64,000 nt of DNA from assembly GCF_001597735.1 (NCBI RefSeq), contig NZ_LUTS01000006.1, positions 62,001-126,000 on the forward strand, read 5' to 3'. The stretch comes from Neptuniibacter pectenicola (GTDB lineage: Bacteria > Pseudomonadota > Gammaproteobacteria > Pseudomonadales > Balneatricaceae). Positions within the stretch are counted from its first letter, which is position 1. Each line of letters starts with the position of its first letter. Below, in pieces: positions 53,315 to 62,395 of this stretch. Under the pieces are notes generated by a model that saw only the letters and a list, made by a program, of their open reading frames with translations, searched no databases and was not told the origin of the DNA. The translations under genes were made by a program, and so were the position numbers.

Positions 53315-53351
53315 ATTGATTGTTTTTAATTATGTGATAGTAATATTCTAT
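53315..53351 (-). promoter_or_regulatory. OxyR-like operator upstream of ahpC
   Basis: On the minus strand ATAGAATATTACTAT, a 7-base spacer and TTAAAAACAATCAAT resemble the four-ATAG OxyR operator layout of 37 bp. The first half keeps ATAG and CTAT fully; the second is weaker. It sits about 90 bases before the ahpC start, right for activation. Confidence 0.35.
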
Positions 53352-53508
53352 GCATTGGTTTTGAGCTGTATTAGGTGAGGGGCTAGTGCTTATAGAAAAT
53401 GTGCGAACGTGTAGAAAGGTTTTTCAGGAGGATAGAAAGGACTAGATCTACCGTCAACCAGTAACTGATTGATAAAAAAGATTTAATCCTTTCTTTTTGC
53501 TTCAGATA

Positions 53509-54711
53509 TTACAGGCCCAGCTTCTCTGCCACGTAATCAGCATCTTTATCACCACGGCCCGATAGGTTGACTAAGATGGTTTTATCTTTTGACAGGGAGG
53601 GTGCTTTACGCATGGCCCACGCGACCGCATGGGCGCTTTCTAAGGCGGGGATAATGCCCTCTATACGAGAGAGTTCCATAAAGGCGTCTAAACATTCTTG
53701 GTCAGAAGCGCTTTCATACTGCACGCGGCCTAAGTCTTTTAAGTAGCTGTGTTGCGGGCCTACACCGGGGTAGTCTAGACCTGATGCAATAGAATGCACG
53801 GGCATAGGTTCGCCCTCTTCGGTTTCTAAAACGTAGCACTTCATGCCGTGTAGGGTGCTGGGTTTGCCGAGTGTGAGTGTGGCGGAGTGTTCTTGGGTAT
53901 CGAGGCCTTTACCGGCCGGCTCAATCCCCACAAGGTTGACGTTGTCATCGTTAAGAAAGGCGCTAAACATACCGATGGCATTAGAGCCACCACCGACACA
54001 GGCGGTGACATAGTCGGGTAGGTGGTTGGTTTTTGCTTGGAACTGTTCGCGCGCTTCGGTACCGATAATACTCTGAAAATCCCTAACCATTTTAGGGAAG
54101 GGATGGGGACCAACCACTGAGCCTATAGCATAGATGAAGTTCACAGGATCTTTTAGGTACTCTTCAAATGCACTGTCGACGGCGTCTTTAAGGGTAGCTG
54201 TACCTTGGGTGACGGACACTAATTTGCAGCCGAGTATCTTCATTTTAGTGACGTTCGGGTGTTCTTTTTCGATATCGACTTGACCCATGTGTATTTCACA
54301 CGGGATGCCGACAAGGGCACAGGCGGTTGCGAGTGCGACACCGTGTTGTCCTGCGCCGGTTTCTGCAATCACTTTGGTTTTGCCCATAAACTTTGCAAGT
54401 AAGGCTTCACCTAAGCAGTGGTTTATTTTATGCGCGCCGGTATGGTTTAAGTCTTCACGCTTTAAATAGATCTGAGCGCCTCCAAGTTTTTCACTTAACC
54501 GTTTGGCATGATAAATAGGACTTGGGCGGCCAACGTAGTCTGCGAACAGTAGGTCAAGTTCTGCTTGGAATTCTGGCTTTTGACGGATCTCTTCATAGGC
54601 GTCGTTTATTTCGTCCATAATCTGCTTGAGTTCCGGTGGAATGATCTGACCACCAAACTCACCAAAAAAACCGTCTTTATTGGGCATCTCTGCGTAAGTA
54701 AATTTACTCAT
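53509..54711 (-). CDS. trpB: Tryptophan synthase beta subunit (stand-alone)
   Basis: 400 residues. PLP lysine in [12 protein letters not shown] ([12 protein letters not shown]), phosphate loop [10 protein letters not shown] and C-terminal [12 protein letters not shown]. This is a TrpB1-type chain that joins indole and serine to tryptophan. trpA is not next to it; neighbours are ahpC and a chemoreceptor. It may be a second copy or part of a split trp pathway. The AUG begins [20 protein letters not shown], typical of the family. Confidence 0.95.
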   Translation of the reverse strand: MSKFTYAEMPNKDGFFGEFGGQIIPPELKQIMDEINDAYEEIRQKPEFQAELDLLFADYVGRPSPIYHAKRLSEKLGGAQIYLKREDLNHTGAHKINHCLGEALLAKFMGKTKVIAETGAGQHGVALATACALVGIPCEIHMGQVDIEKEHPNVTKMKILGCKLVSVTQGTATLKDAVDSAFEEYLKDPVNFIYAIGSVVGPHPFPKMVRDFQSIIGTEAREQFQAKTNHLPDYVTACVGGGSNAIGMFSAFLNDDNVNLVGIEPAGKGLDTQEHSATLTLGKPSTLHGMKCYVLETEEGEPMPVHSIASGLDYPGVGPQHSYLKDLGRVQYESASDQECLDAFMELSRIEGIIPALESAHAVAWAMRKAPSLSKDKTILVNLSGRGDKDADYVAEKLGL

Positions 54712-54813
54712 TGTTTATCCTGTGGCTCTGCTGTGCGCTCATCGTTGGCATATGTTTATAAGCGTGATGCTGTGAACTAAATTATAAGTTGCTTTGTGTA
54801 TAGTTAAACCGCT

Positions 54814-54855
54814 AAAAAACAAAAAACCGCTGTGACATAAGGCCAACAGCGGTTT
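54814..54855 (-). terminator. Rho-independent terminator of the chemoreceptor at 54875
   Basis: AAACCGCTGT and ACAGCGGTTT form a 10-bp stem with a 12-base loop. On the minus strand it is followed by TTTTTTGTTTTTT, ending the transcript of the chemoreceptor gene 20 bases after its stop. Confidence 0.85.
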
Positions 54856-54874
54856 AATTGATCTAAACCTCTGT

Positions 54875-56524
54875 TTAGTGGTTTTCAGGCTTATACCCTA
54901 TTCGGATGCCGCCCCAATGCTGACCATTAACAAAGATAGGTACTGATAGGTCATGCATGATTTCACCTGTATCCCGTTTGTAAGTTTGCAGCAGCATCGT
55001 ATCGGTATGTGCCCCACAACGAGCGCCTGTGCGGTCGTTAAAAATACGTTTACTGCGGCTTTTAACGAGATCGGTTCCATAATCGCCAGTTAACGGGTGT
55101 GCGAACTGGTCATTGTGGGTAGGCACAAAGCCATTTATATCTGTGGCAATCACGTAGATAAGTTTTTCATGGCTGGTTAGGGCGGGCTCTTGAATGCTGG
55201 GTAGGATCTGGTCCGTTAACTTATCAAACTGGGTCGTATGCTTCAGCGGGTTGGAGCCCTCTACGGCAACATAGTCATGATCAAAAAGCGCAGATTGCGA
55301 GATTTGTCCTTGGGTGATGGCTTGCTCAAAGGCAGCGGAAACTTTGTCAGCGGTGTTCCGGGCAATATGATAAAAGGGTTGATGGTAGTTCTGTTCTGAG
55401 GAGGCGGCTAAAATGGAATTAGATTTCTCTGCGGCTTCCATCAGTGCTGAGGCTTGGCTGGCTAGCTGAGCAACTTCTGCATCACTGCCTTCGAGTTCAT
55501 GGCGCACTGTTTGTAATGAGCTAAAGATAACTTCAAGGTTTTGGCGGTTGTTTTTAGCGCCTTCTGCAATGGTCGAGATCTGTTCTTCAACATCCGAAGA
55601 TTGTTCGGAGATGTCGCCCAGCTGTTGGCTGATTTTTTCCATCGCTAAGGTGCCGTTTTCGACATCCGTCGATAAGGTTTGGATACGTGTCACCACTTGC
55701 TGTGTTTCGGAACGTATCTCGTCAATGATCTGTTCTACTTCGCCGGTGGCGCTGGCTGTACGTGATGCCAGTTGTCTTACCTCATCGGCAACAACCGAAA
55801 AGCCGCGCCCGTGATCACCCGCTCTAGCGGCTTCGATGGCGGCATTAAGTGCAAGGAGATTCGTTTGCTCGGCAATCTCTTCAATCACTTGGGTGACATC
55901 TTGGATTTTAAGTGACTTCTCATTGAGTTGTTCGATCAGTACTAAGGTTTCTGCCGCTTGCGCGTTAAGCTCACGAATATTGCTCATTGTTTCCGTTAAC
56001 GCTTGCTGACCTTCGGCACCGGTGGTCTTTGCGCGGACCGCCATCGTTGCGGCAAGTTCTGCTTGTTGTTCAGATTGCTGAACCGTGACGGTCATCTCTT
56101 CAGAGTTGGTCGCTATCTGCGCCACTTCTTGTACTTGGTTATCTAATTTTACTTTAAGGGTATCCGCTGAGAAGGAGACCTCTGCCGCTGCAATTGCATT
56201 CGCGTTAGCACTGCTAGAGAGCTTGCCACTAATGTCTTCGTTATTGGCTAGTTTTTTAAACAGATCGCCAAAAAAGTAGGGCAGTAAGACCAGTTGATCG
56301 ACCTTGGCTTCATTAACTAGGCGTATTTCATTTTTGAGAGGGCCCAACAGGACCTTATGTATGACGAAAAGTGAAATAAGAGAGGTTAAGAGTGCCGTTA
56401 TGGTGAGAAGCGTGAGTGATAAGCTATCAACGTCTAGGGCAAAAGCTGCGCCTGCAGCCAGTCCAGTGATAATAAGCGCGGATAGAAAACCTTTGAAGTA
56501 ATAACCAGACAAGGATCCGTTCAT
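54875..56524 (-). CDS. Methyl-accepting chemotaxis protein with C-terminal sensor-like domain
   Basis: 549 residues. Two membrane helices close together at the N-terminus (about 10-32 and 36-56) leave no periplasmic sensor. The signalling hairpin with [17 protein letters not shown] is at about 220-245. The C-terminal part (about 370-549) contains [22 protein letters not shown] and [13 protein letters not shown], a pattern seen in receptors with a cytosolic Cache/PAS-like C-terminal domain. So it should sense an internal signal rather than an external ligand. Confidence 0.9.
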   Translation of the reverse strand: MNGSLSGYYFKGFLSALIITGLAAGAAFALDVDSLSLTLLTITALLTSLISLFVIHKVLLGPLKNEIRLVNEAKVDQLVLLPYFFGDLFKKLANNEDISGKLSSSANANAIAAAEVSFSADTLKVKLDNQVQEVAQIATNSEEMTVTVQQSEQQAELAATMAVRAKTTGAEGQQALTETMSNIRELNAQAAETLVLIEQLNEKSLKIQDVTQVIEEIAEQTNLLALNAAIEAARAGDHGRGFSVVADEVRQLASRTASATGEVEQIIDEIRSETQQVVTRIQTLSTDVENGTLAMEKISQQLGDISEQSSDVEEQISTIAEGAKNNRQNLEVIFSSLQTVRHELEGSDAEVAQLASQASALMEAAEKSNSILAASSEQNYHQPFYHIARNTADKVSAAFEQAITQGQISQSALFDHDYVAVEGSNPLKHTTQFDKLTDQILPSIQEPALTSHEKLIYVIATDINGFVPTHNDQFAHPLTGDYGTDLVKSRSKRIFNDRTGARCGAHTDTMLLQTYKRDTGEIMHDLSVPIFVNGQHWGGIRIGYKPENH

Positions 56525-56716
56525 TTACTTTCCCTAGTAGACTGTTGTTATTTAGGAATGTTATTGCTAATAAAACAATGATTAATAAGCAATATAACAC
56601 TAGGTATTATGGGTAAATGCTCTACTTTAGTATGAGTTTTTTGCCTGACGCCTGATGTAGATTAACAAAATGGTTTGGCAGGCTTGGAGAAGGGGGGTAG
56701 GGCTTTAAATTGTTGC

Positions 56717-56983
56717 TTAGTGATCGAATTCGAACCCAAGTTGGGTTTCCTTTCGTGCAACGTGGCGAAAGCCTTTACGTTTAAGCTGTTTACGAATTTC
56801 TCTGACCATGAGCCGCGCATCTTGATATGATGTGCTGACTGTTTGGTTGCAGGCACATTTGTTCTCGGTATAGTCCCCCCAGCTTTGGGTAACTATCCAA
56901 TCGCCTACCAGGTCTTGATACATCCTTACGATGTAGTATTCCTGATGTTTCTGCCAACGAATGATCAAGTGAATTAGGTCCAA
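56717..56983 (-). CDS. Small WGR-domain-like protein
   Basis: 88 residues from a TTG, with YYIVRMYQDLVGDWIVTQSW followed by GDY, close to the WGR pattern (W-G-x in the middle). The C-terminal half has YQDARLMVREIRKQLKRKGF. WGR domains in PARPs and YehF-type proteins bind nucleic acids. An alternative start is a TTG at 56968. The gene is isolated, between the chemoreceptor and pdxB. Confidence 0.65.
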   Translation of the reverse strand: MDLIHLIIRWQKHQEYYIVRMYQDLVGDWIVTQSWGDYTENKCACNQTVSTSYQDARLMVREIRKQLKRKGFRHVARKETQLGFEFDH

Positions 56984-57088
56984 TCAATATAAGTGGTTTT
57001 AGCCACTACTTCTTTGTTCATGTATAGAGAGTAAAGCCGCGAATTGAGCCTGAACTGAGCCTGTTTGTAAAGTCTGGAGATTGATAAA

Positions 57089-58225
57089 TTGCTCGACAGA
57101 AAACTAAATATTTTAGCGGATGAGAATATGCCCCAAGTTGAGGCTATTTTTTCCCGTTTTGGCCCTGTGACCTTAAAGCCAGGCCGAGACTTAACACCGG
57201 CTGATTTACAGGGTGTTGATGTGTTATTGGTACGCTCTATAACCCAAGTGAATGAAGCACTCTTAGCGGAGAGTCGAGTTAAATTTGTAGGCACAGCAAC
57301 CATAGGCACAGACCATATCGACCAATCGTATCTGGCCAGTCGCGGGATAGGGTTTAGTAATGCCCCGGGTTGTAATGCGGATGCGGTGGTAGAATATGTC
57401 TTGAGCTGCTTGTATTTAGTGGCGGAGCAACAAGGCTTTGATCCTAAAGAGAGAACTTACGGTATTGTCGGGGTTGGTAACGTGGGCGGTCGTCTTCAGC
57501 GTCGTTTACAGGCATTGGGTTATACCGTGCTGCTAAATGATCCCCCGCGAGCCCGTTCGGAAGAGGGGTTTGTATCCCTGGATCACCTACTCAAGCAGGC
57601 GGATGTGATCTGTTTACATACACCGCTCACAGAGACGGGTGAATATGCTACACAGCATTTGATCGCCGATCGCGAACTGGGTCAGTTACAAGATCATGCC
57701 ATTATCCTAAATGCAGGGCGAGGCCCGGTTATCGATAATGACGCTTTGTTGGCCATTGGGAAAACCCGTCCTAGCCTGACCTTTATTCTAGATGTGTGGG
57801 AACATGAGCCTGCGGTAAACGCCGACCTAGCCGAGCGATGCGCTATTGTATCTCCCCATGTTGCGGGTTATAGCTTTGATGGTAAAATTCGTGGCACTTT
57901 TATGCTTTACCAAGCGCTGTGTAACTATTTGAACCTGCCGTGTAGTGAGTCACTTGATCACTTTCTCCCTCAATCCGAATTAGCGTGTGTTGAACAGGGT
58001 GAGCTAACAACGTTAGAGTTAATGCAGAAAGTATTTGATCCGCGTATCGATGATTACCTGTTGCGTCAAACATTGGCGTTACCCGAAACCGAACAAAAAC
58101 AGGCGTTTGATCAGTTACGTAAGCAGTACCGTGTTAGGCGAGAGTTTTCGTCGCTCAGTGTTTCAGGTGCTAAGGATCCCAGCCAGATAGAAAGCATCGG
58201 CTTTAAACTCGCGGTTAAACGTTAA
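57089..58225 (+). CDS. pdxB: 4-phosphoerythronate dehydrogenase
   Basis: 378 residues, the usual PdxB length. The N-terminus reads LNILADENMPQVEAIF; then the NAD motif GIVGVGNVGGRL, ILNAGRGPVIDN and the DVWEHEPAVN catalytic-His region of D-isomer-specific dehydrogenases, with the PdxB-only dimerisation domain after residue 285. It makes 2-oxo-3-hydroxy-4-phosphobutanoate for pyridoxal phosphate. The start is a TTG, with GGAG 9 bases upstream. Confidence 0.94.
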   Translation: MLDRKLNILADENMPQVEAIFSRFGPVTLKPGRDLTPADLQGVDVLLVRSITQVNEALLAESRVKFVGTATIGTDHIDQSYLASRGIGFSNAPGCNADAVVEYVLSCLYLVAEQQGFDPKERTYGIVGVGNVGGRLQRRLQALGYTVLLNDPPRARSEEGFVSLDHLLKQADVICLHTPLTETGEYATQHLIADRELGQLQDHAIILNAGRGPVIDNDALLAIGKTRPSLTFILDVWEHEPAVNADLAERCAIVSPHVAGYSFDGKIRGTFMLYQALCNYLNLPCSESLDHFLPQSELACVEQGELTTLELMQKVFDPRIDDYLLRQTLALPETEQKQAFDQLRKQYRVRREFSSLSVSGAKDPSQIESIGFKLAVKR

Positions 58226-58279
58226 ACCCTAGTTTATAAACATAGTCATCATCTCTAATGAGACTCAGTAAATACCTTA

Positions 58280-58984
58280 ATGACAAAAGCTCTCGAATCA
58301 CTTGATAGGTCACGCTCTCTTTCCGAACTTAACCCGCGTATAGGGGAAAAAGTTCAGATTGAAACCCGTGCACCACGAACGCGCTACTCTGTTCAGCTAT
58401 TAGGCTATCGTGAAAACGGTAGCATGATGGTTTCAGCCCCTAAAAATGCGGCGGTCAATGCCGGTGCCCAAGTCACCGTGCGCTTAATGACCGGTAACTT
58501 TATCTGTGCATTCAGTGCGCGGATCTTAAAAATCCAGACCACCCCTTTTGGTTATTGGCATTTAGAATACCCCAAGGAAACAGAGATTAGACGGATCCGT
58601 AGCCATACGCGGGTGCCCGTCAATTTACTGGTCTCGGTGGATGAGTTTGAACAGGGGAAAGGACTTAGGCATGATTGGCCGGTCAGTGCCTATTGCACCG
58701 ATATTAGTTTAAGCGGCGCCTGTATTGATGCCTCTGTCGCGTTAGGAAAACAGGGCGATAAACTGTTCATTACAACCCGTTTTTCAGTCGCAGGGGTTGA
58801 CCAAATTATCTTAACGCCAGCACTGTTACGCAGCGTGACACCTCAAGAGGGAAGCGTGAGTAAAGTGGTGAGTCATGGCTTAGAATTTTTAGATATGGAT
58901 GATGACACTCATCTGATCTTGGCGGGCTTTGTGTACCAACAGTTTTTGATTGAAACCGGTAATTTGGAGATCTTAGGTGTTTAA
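58280..58984 (+). CDS. PilZ-domain c-di-GMP-binding protein (YcgR-like)
   Basis: 234 residues. The N-terminal YcgR-like domain (about 10-105) and PilZ domain (about 108-230) have RRIRSHTRVPVNL (RxxxR) and DISLSGACID (D/NxSxxG), the c-di-GMP-binding pair. YcgR homologues act as flagellar brakes. The gene overlaps the next one by 8 bases, so the pair are translationally coupled. Confidence 0.92.
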   Translation: MTKALESLDRSRSLSELNPRIGEKVQIETRAPRTRYSVQLLGYRENGSMMVSAPKNAAVNAGAQVTVRLMTGNFICAFSARILKIQTTPFGYWHLEYPKETEIRRIRSHTRVPVNLLVSVDEFEQGKGLRHDWPVSAYCTDISLSGACIDASVALGKQGDKLFITTRFSVAGVDQIILTPALLRSVTPQEGSVSKVVSHGLEFLDMDDDTHLILAGFVYQQFLIETGNLEILGV

Positions 58985-60089
58985 GTTAGGGCTGATTATT
59001 AATCCGTTGGCCGGTGTAGGCGGCAGTGTCGCCTTAAAGGGCAGTGATGGTGAAGACACCGCACGAACCGCCTTAGCCTTAGGTGCTGAGCCTAAAGCGG
59101 GTATCAGGACGCTACAGGCCCTTGACGTGCTAAAAGGGCTTGATATCGTTCTCATTACTTATCCCGCCGAAATGGGCGAAGCCGTTGCGCGCCAAGCGGG
59201 CTTTACTCCGCAGGTGATTGGCAGTATTCAGTCGGGTGCTACTTCGGCAAACGATACCATCCAAGCGGCCCAAGACCTGGTTAACTATGGCGTCGATCTT
59301 GTTTTATTTGCCGGAGGGGATGGCACTGCACGTAATATTTGTGCGGCGATTGCAGAGGAGGTGCCTGTATTGGGTATTCCTGCTGGGGTTAAAATCCATT
59401 CTGGGGTGTATGCCGTGACGCCGAAAGCCGCGGGCGAAATTATTGCCATGTTGGTTAAAGGTGAACTGGTCACGTTGGGTGATCAAGAGGTACGTGATAT
59501 TGATGAAGTTGCATTTCGTGAAGGGCGCGTGCGGGCTAAATATTACGGTGACCTGTTAGTCCCCCAAGAGCATCGCTACTTACAACAGGTTAAAAATGGC
59601 GGCAAGGAATCGGAAGCCTTAGTGCTTGATGACATAGCGGCGGATATTATTGAGCGAATGGAGCCTGATACCTATTATGTGATGGGCTCAGGTTCAACCG
59701 TTGCGGCCGTAATGGAGCAGCTAGGGCTGCCTAATACCTTGTTGGGTGTAGACCTCATCAAAGATAACCAGTTAGTGGCTGCCGACTGTACCGCAGCTCA
59801 ATTGTTAGACCTAACCGAAGGCGAACCCTGCCAAGTAGTGATTACCCTTATCGGCGGACAGGGGCATATTATTGGGCGGGGCAATCAGCAATTAAGTCCA
59901 GCACTGTTAATGCGGTTAGGTAAGCAAAACATCCATGTTATTGCGACTAAAACAAAGCTTAAAGCATTGGAGGGTAGGCCATTAATTGTCGACAGTGGCG
60001 ATCCTGAGCTTAATCACCAGCTGTCAGGAGTGATTCCTGTTATTACCGGCTACCATGACTCCGTTTTATACCGCGTGGCTGATTACTAA
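58977..60089 (+). CDS. ATP-NAD kinase family protein (COG3199)
   Basis: 370 residues from a GTG, with GGAG about 8 bases upstream. LGLIINPLAGVGG and FAGGDGTARNICAA match the diacylglycerol/NAD kinase-like fold, with the GGDGT loop. It also has a long middle segment not in classic NadK (about 180-230). COG3199 members are poorly characterised; the reaction is uncertain. The coupling to a c-di-GMP effector is unusual. Confidence 0.88.
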   Translation: MFKLGLIINPLAGVGGSVALKGSDGEDTARTALALGAEPKAGIRTLQALDVLKGLDIVLITYPAEMGEAVARQAGFTPQVIGSIQSGATSANDTIQAAQDLVNYGVDLVLFAGGDGTARNICAAIAEEVPVLGIPAGVKIHSGVYAVTPKAAGEIIAMLVKGELVTLGDQEVRDIDEVAFREGRVRAKYYGDLLVPQEHRYLQQVKNGGKESEALVLDDIAADIIERMEPDTYYVMGSGSTVAAVMEQLGLPNTLLGVDLIKDNQLVAADCTAAQLLDLTEGEPCQVVITLIGGQGHIIGRGNQQLSPALLMRLGKQNIHVIATKTKLKALEGRPLIVDSGDPELNHQLSGVIPVITGYHDSVLYRVADY

Positions 60090-60179
60090 ACGTTAGGGTT
60101 AAGCACGTAGAGCCCACCGTGAACGATGGAGGAAATCTCATCTATACTGATGATGTTTGGTCGTTCGCGGGGTATCTCA

Positions 60180-60428
60180 ATGTTTAAATATTTTGTTTTG
60201 TTCCACTGTTGGCTTGCTGCACCAAACTGGATGCGCGATCACACGCCAGATCAAGATCACTTTTATCGCCGTCTTTTTACCGCAAAGCATAAAGCCAAGC
60301 GGCGCAAGGTTAAGTCCATCTGGATTACTGCCCTTAGCGTATTACTGCTGTTTCCTTCTCCGCCCATCATTGTTGCAACGTTGCTGTTTACAACATTTCT
60401 CTCGTTTAGTTATTTAGATGAGTCTTAA
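60180..60428 (+). CDS. Small single-helix membrane protein
   Basis: 82 residues from the ATG at 60180 (upstream ATGs also in frame). MFKYFVLFHCWLAAPNWMRD is followed by a very basic segment (FTAKHKAKRRKVKS) and a C-terminal membrane helix (about 48-75, IWITALSVLLLFPSPPIIVA). Family not recognised. Confidence 0.6.
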   Translation: MFKYFVLFHCWLAAPNWMRDHTPDQDHFYRRLFTAKHKAKRRKVKSIWITALSVLLLFPSPPIIVATLLFTTFLSFSYLDES

Positions 60429-60500
60429 TGACATTCTTTTGTAATATTTCCTAAGTAAAGTGCCCATTAATTTTTTATTGATGAATTAATGAGGGTCTCC

Positions 60501-61070
60501 ATGAAAAAACTGATTGCGAGTGTTGTGGTTGCAAGTGCAATGTTCTCCCTAGCGGGCTGCCATACCCATCAAGTTAAACAGGAAGAAGCGAAGTCGGTTT
60601 CTGCCGCTCAGCTTAACAACGATGATCTATACGAAGTTATGCATGAAGGTCGTTATTATGTGTTTGATGATTACACAACGTATCAGTCTTTTTTAACCGT
60701 AGGTGAAACCTCCTTCCGTAAAGTTTTCATTGGTGGTGGGCCTAAAGGTGAAACGCTTGTTTATGGTTTAACGAGCGAAGATAAGAAAAAAACATCAGGT
60801 ATTGCCAGCATTGATATGTTTAATGGAAAACTTGAAGGTGCTGAGGATTTCTATGGTGAAATGCGTGGTGAAGATGGTCGCTTATACGTTTTTAGCACCC
60901 TCGAAGATATGGAAGATGTGCGCCTAGTGGGTGAAGCGCCTTACCGTTTTACGCAAATTGCGGCAGGCCCTCAAGGTCAAACAGTTGTTTATGTTTTAAA
61001 CAAAGATAACAAGAAAAAACAGCCAGTTGAATTGATGGCTAAGTTCAAATCTATGAACAACATGAAATAA
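60501..61070 (+). CDS. Hypothetical lipoprotein with duplicated domain
   Basis: 189 residues. Signal MKKLIASVVVASAMFSLAGC has a lipobox ending in Cys20. The mature protein has two related units: VMHEGRYYVFDDYTTYQSFL through GGGPKGETLVYGL, and MRGEDGRLYVFSTLEDMEDV through AGPQGQTVVYVL. Family not recognised. The ATG at 60501 has GAGGG upstream; an in-frame ATG at 60489 is possible. It lies before a terminator. Confidence 0.85.
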   Translation: MKKLIASVVVASAMFSLAGCHTHQVKQEEAKSVSAAQLNNDDLYEVMHEGRYYVFDDYTTYQSFLTVGETSFRKVFIGGGPKGETLVYGLTSEDKKKTSGIASIDMFNGKLEGAEDFYGEMRGEDGRLYVFSTLEDMEDVRLVGEAPYRFTQIAAGPQGQTVVYVLNKDNKKKQPVELMAKFKSMNNMK

Positions 61071-61195
61071 ATATAAAAATTGTTCCCTTACAGGGAACTA
61101 ATGCTTAGAACATAAGTCTACTCTTTATCCTGAAATACGGGTGACCTTGCAGCGATTAGTGGAATTTTTGTTTTGGTTAGTTGAGGGTCATTTTT

Positions 61196-61232
61196 AGCAC
61201 TACTTTCTATACAGAAAGTGGTGCTTTTTTTT
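61196..61232 (+). terminator. Rho-independent terminator after the lipoprotein gene
   Basis: AGCACTACTTTC pairs with GAAAGTGGTGCT (one G-U) around a 6-base loop and is followed by eight T. It lies about 125 bases past the stop; an inert stretch separates them. Confidence 0.82.
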
Positions 61233-61310
61233 GTCTGAAATAAACGAATCCATCGATTGTTACACTAGCGCCAGCACCGCAGGCGTTAACCATAAATTAT
61301 TTTTACCCAT

Positions 61311-61346
61311 AAAAAAGCCCGCATTGCTAAGTGTGCGGGCTTTTTT
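61311..61346. terminator. Bidirectional terminator before the YeeN-type gene
   Basis: AAAAAAGCCCGCA and TGCGGGCTTTTTT give a 13-bp stem with a 10-base loop, between converging genes (61070 and 61403). The interval 61071-61402 holds nothing else I can name. Confidence 0.88.
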
Positions 61347-61402
61347 ATTAGGTAAGTACAGACGAGGCGAACGTTAAGGTTTGCGCGCTGTGTGCGTCTT
61401 AC

Positions 61403-62119
61403 TTAGATCTCTGCGTTATGATAGATGTTCTGCACATCGTCTAGGTCATTAAGCATATCAATGAACTTTTCGAACATAGGCATATCATCTTCAGACACAG
61501 GGGACATGTTTTGTGGCACAAACTGGATCTCATCGACCTCTAGGTCAAGTCCTTCAATATTATCTTGCAGCGCTTTTTTCGCTTTAAAATAATCAGTATG
61601 AGGTGCGAAAACAGTAATTTTACCCTCTTCACATTCAATGTCAGTCACATCGACATCTTCCATCATAAGCGCTTCAAGTACCGCATCTTCGTCATCACCG
61701 GCAAACACAAAGATCGCACTGTGATCAAACATGTGGCTAACGCTGCCTTGGCTACCAATTTTACATTTGGTCTTATTAAAGCAGTTACGTACGTCACCAA
61801 ATGTACGGTTAGGGTTATCGGTTAGGCAATCAACAATCACCATGCAACCACCCGGACCAAAACCTTCGTAACGGGCAGGAGAGAAATCTTCACCGCCGCC
61901 GCCTTTCGCTTTATCGAGTGCCTTATCAATTACGTGGGCTGGGACTTGTGCTTTTTTAGCACGTTCAACCAGACCCAATAGCGCCAAGTTACCTTCTAAC
62001 TCGACACCGCCGGATTTAGCGCAAACATAAATTTCACGGCTGAATTTACTGTAAACCTTAGCCTTGGCGTCCGATGTTTTCGCCATTGACTCTTTACGGT
62101 TTTGATAGGCTCGACCCAT
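61403..62119 (-). CDS. YebC/PmpR family protein, YeeN subtype
   Basis: 238 residues. [15 protein letters not shown] at the N-terminus, [30 protein letters not shown], the [20 protein letters not shown] block and DDVQNIYHN at the C-terminus are typical; the MGRAYQNRK start marks the YeeN group rather than YebC itself. YebC proteins were described as transcription factors and more recently as translation factors relieving ribosome stalls. Cys in position of usual Ser/Ala (GGCMVIVDC) is a small oddity. Confidence 0.93.
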   Translation of the reverse strand: MGRAYQNRKESMAKTSDAKAKVYSKFSREIYVCAKSGGVELEGNLALLGLVERAKKAQVPAHVIDKALDKAKGGGGEDFSPARYEGFGPGGCMVIVDCLTDNPNRTFGDVRNCFNKTKCKIGSQGSVSHMFDHSAIFVFAGDDEDAVLEALMMEDVDVTDIECEEGKITVFAPHTDYFKAKKALQDNIEGLDLEVDEIQFVPQNMSPVSEDDMPMFEKFIDMLNDLDDVQNIYHNAEI

Positions 62120-62363
62120 TGCGATATTCCATACACTGATAAAAAGAACAAAATTTTACAGATAAGCGCCGCGTTATTAAACCACCAATTATGATTTGGT
62201 TAGATTGATTGCCGAAATGGGAGGTAAATCCCCTCTGTTTTGGCCAATGATGGATTAAAATAGGTAGGGTTGAGGTAATACAAGGGCTTATCTCAGGATT
62301 GTGACACGGGCTGAATACATTATCTGGTATATTTCTGCTCAGGTTAGTTTATTTTCAACCCGC

Positions 62364-62381
62364 CGTTAAATGGATTTAACG
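62364..62381. promoter_or_regulatory. Palindrome before the RecQ-type helicase gene
   Basis: CGTTAAATGGATTTAACG is an 18-base inverted repeat with 8-bp arms, 14 bases before the ATG at 62396 and just before the ribosome site AGGA. It may be an operator. It is not a LexA box. Confidence 0.45.
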
Positions 62382-62395
62382 TATAGGATACTCAC

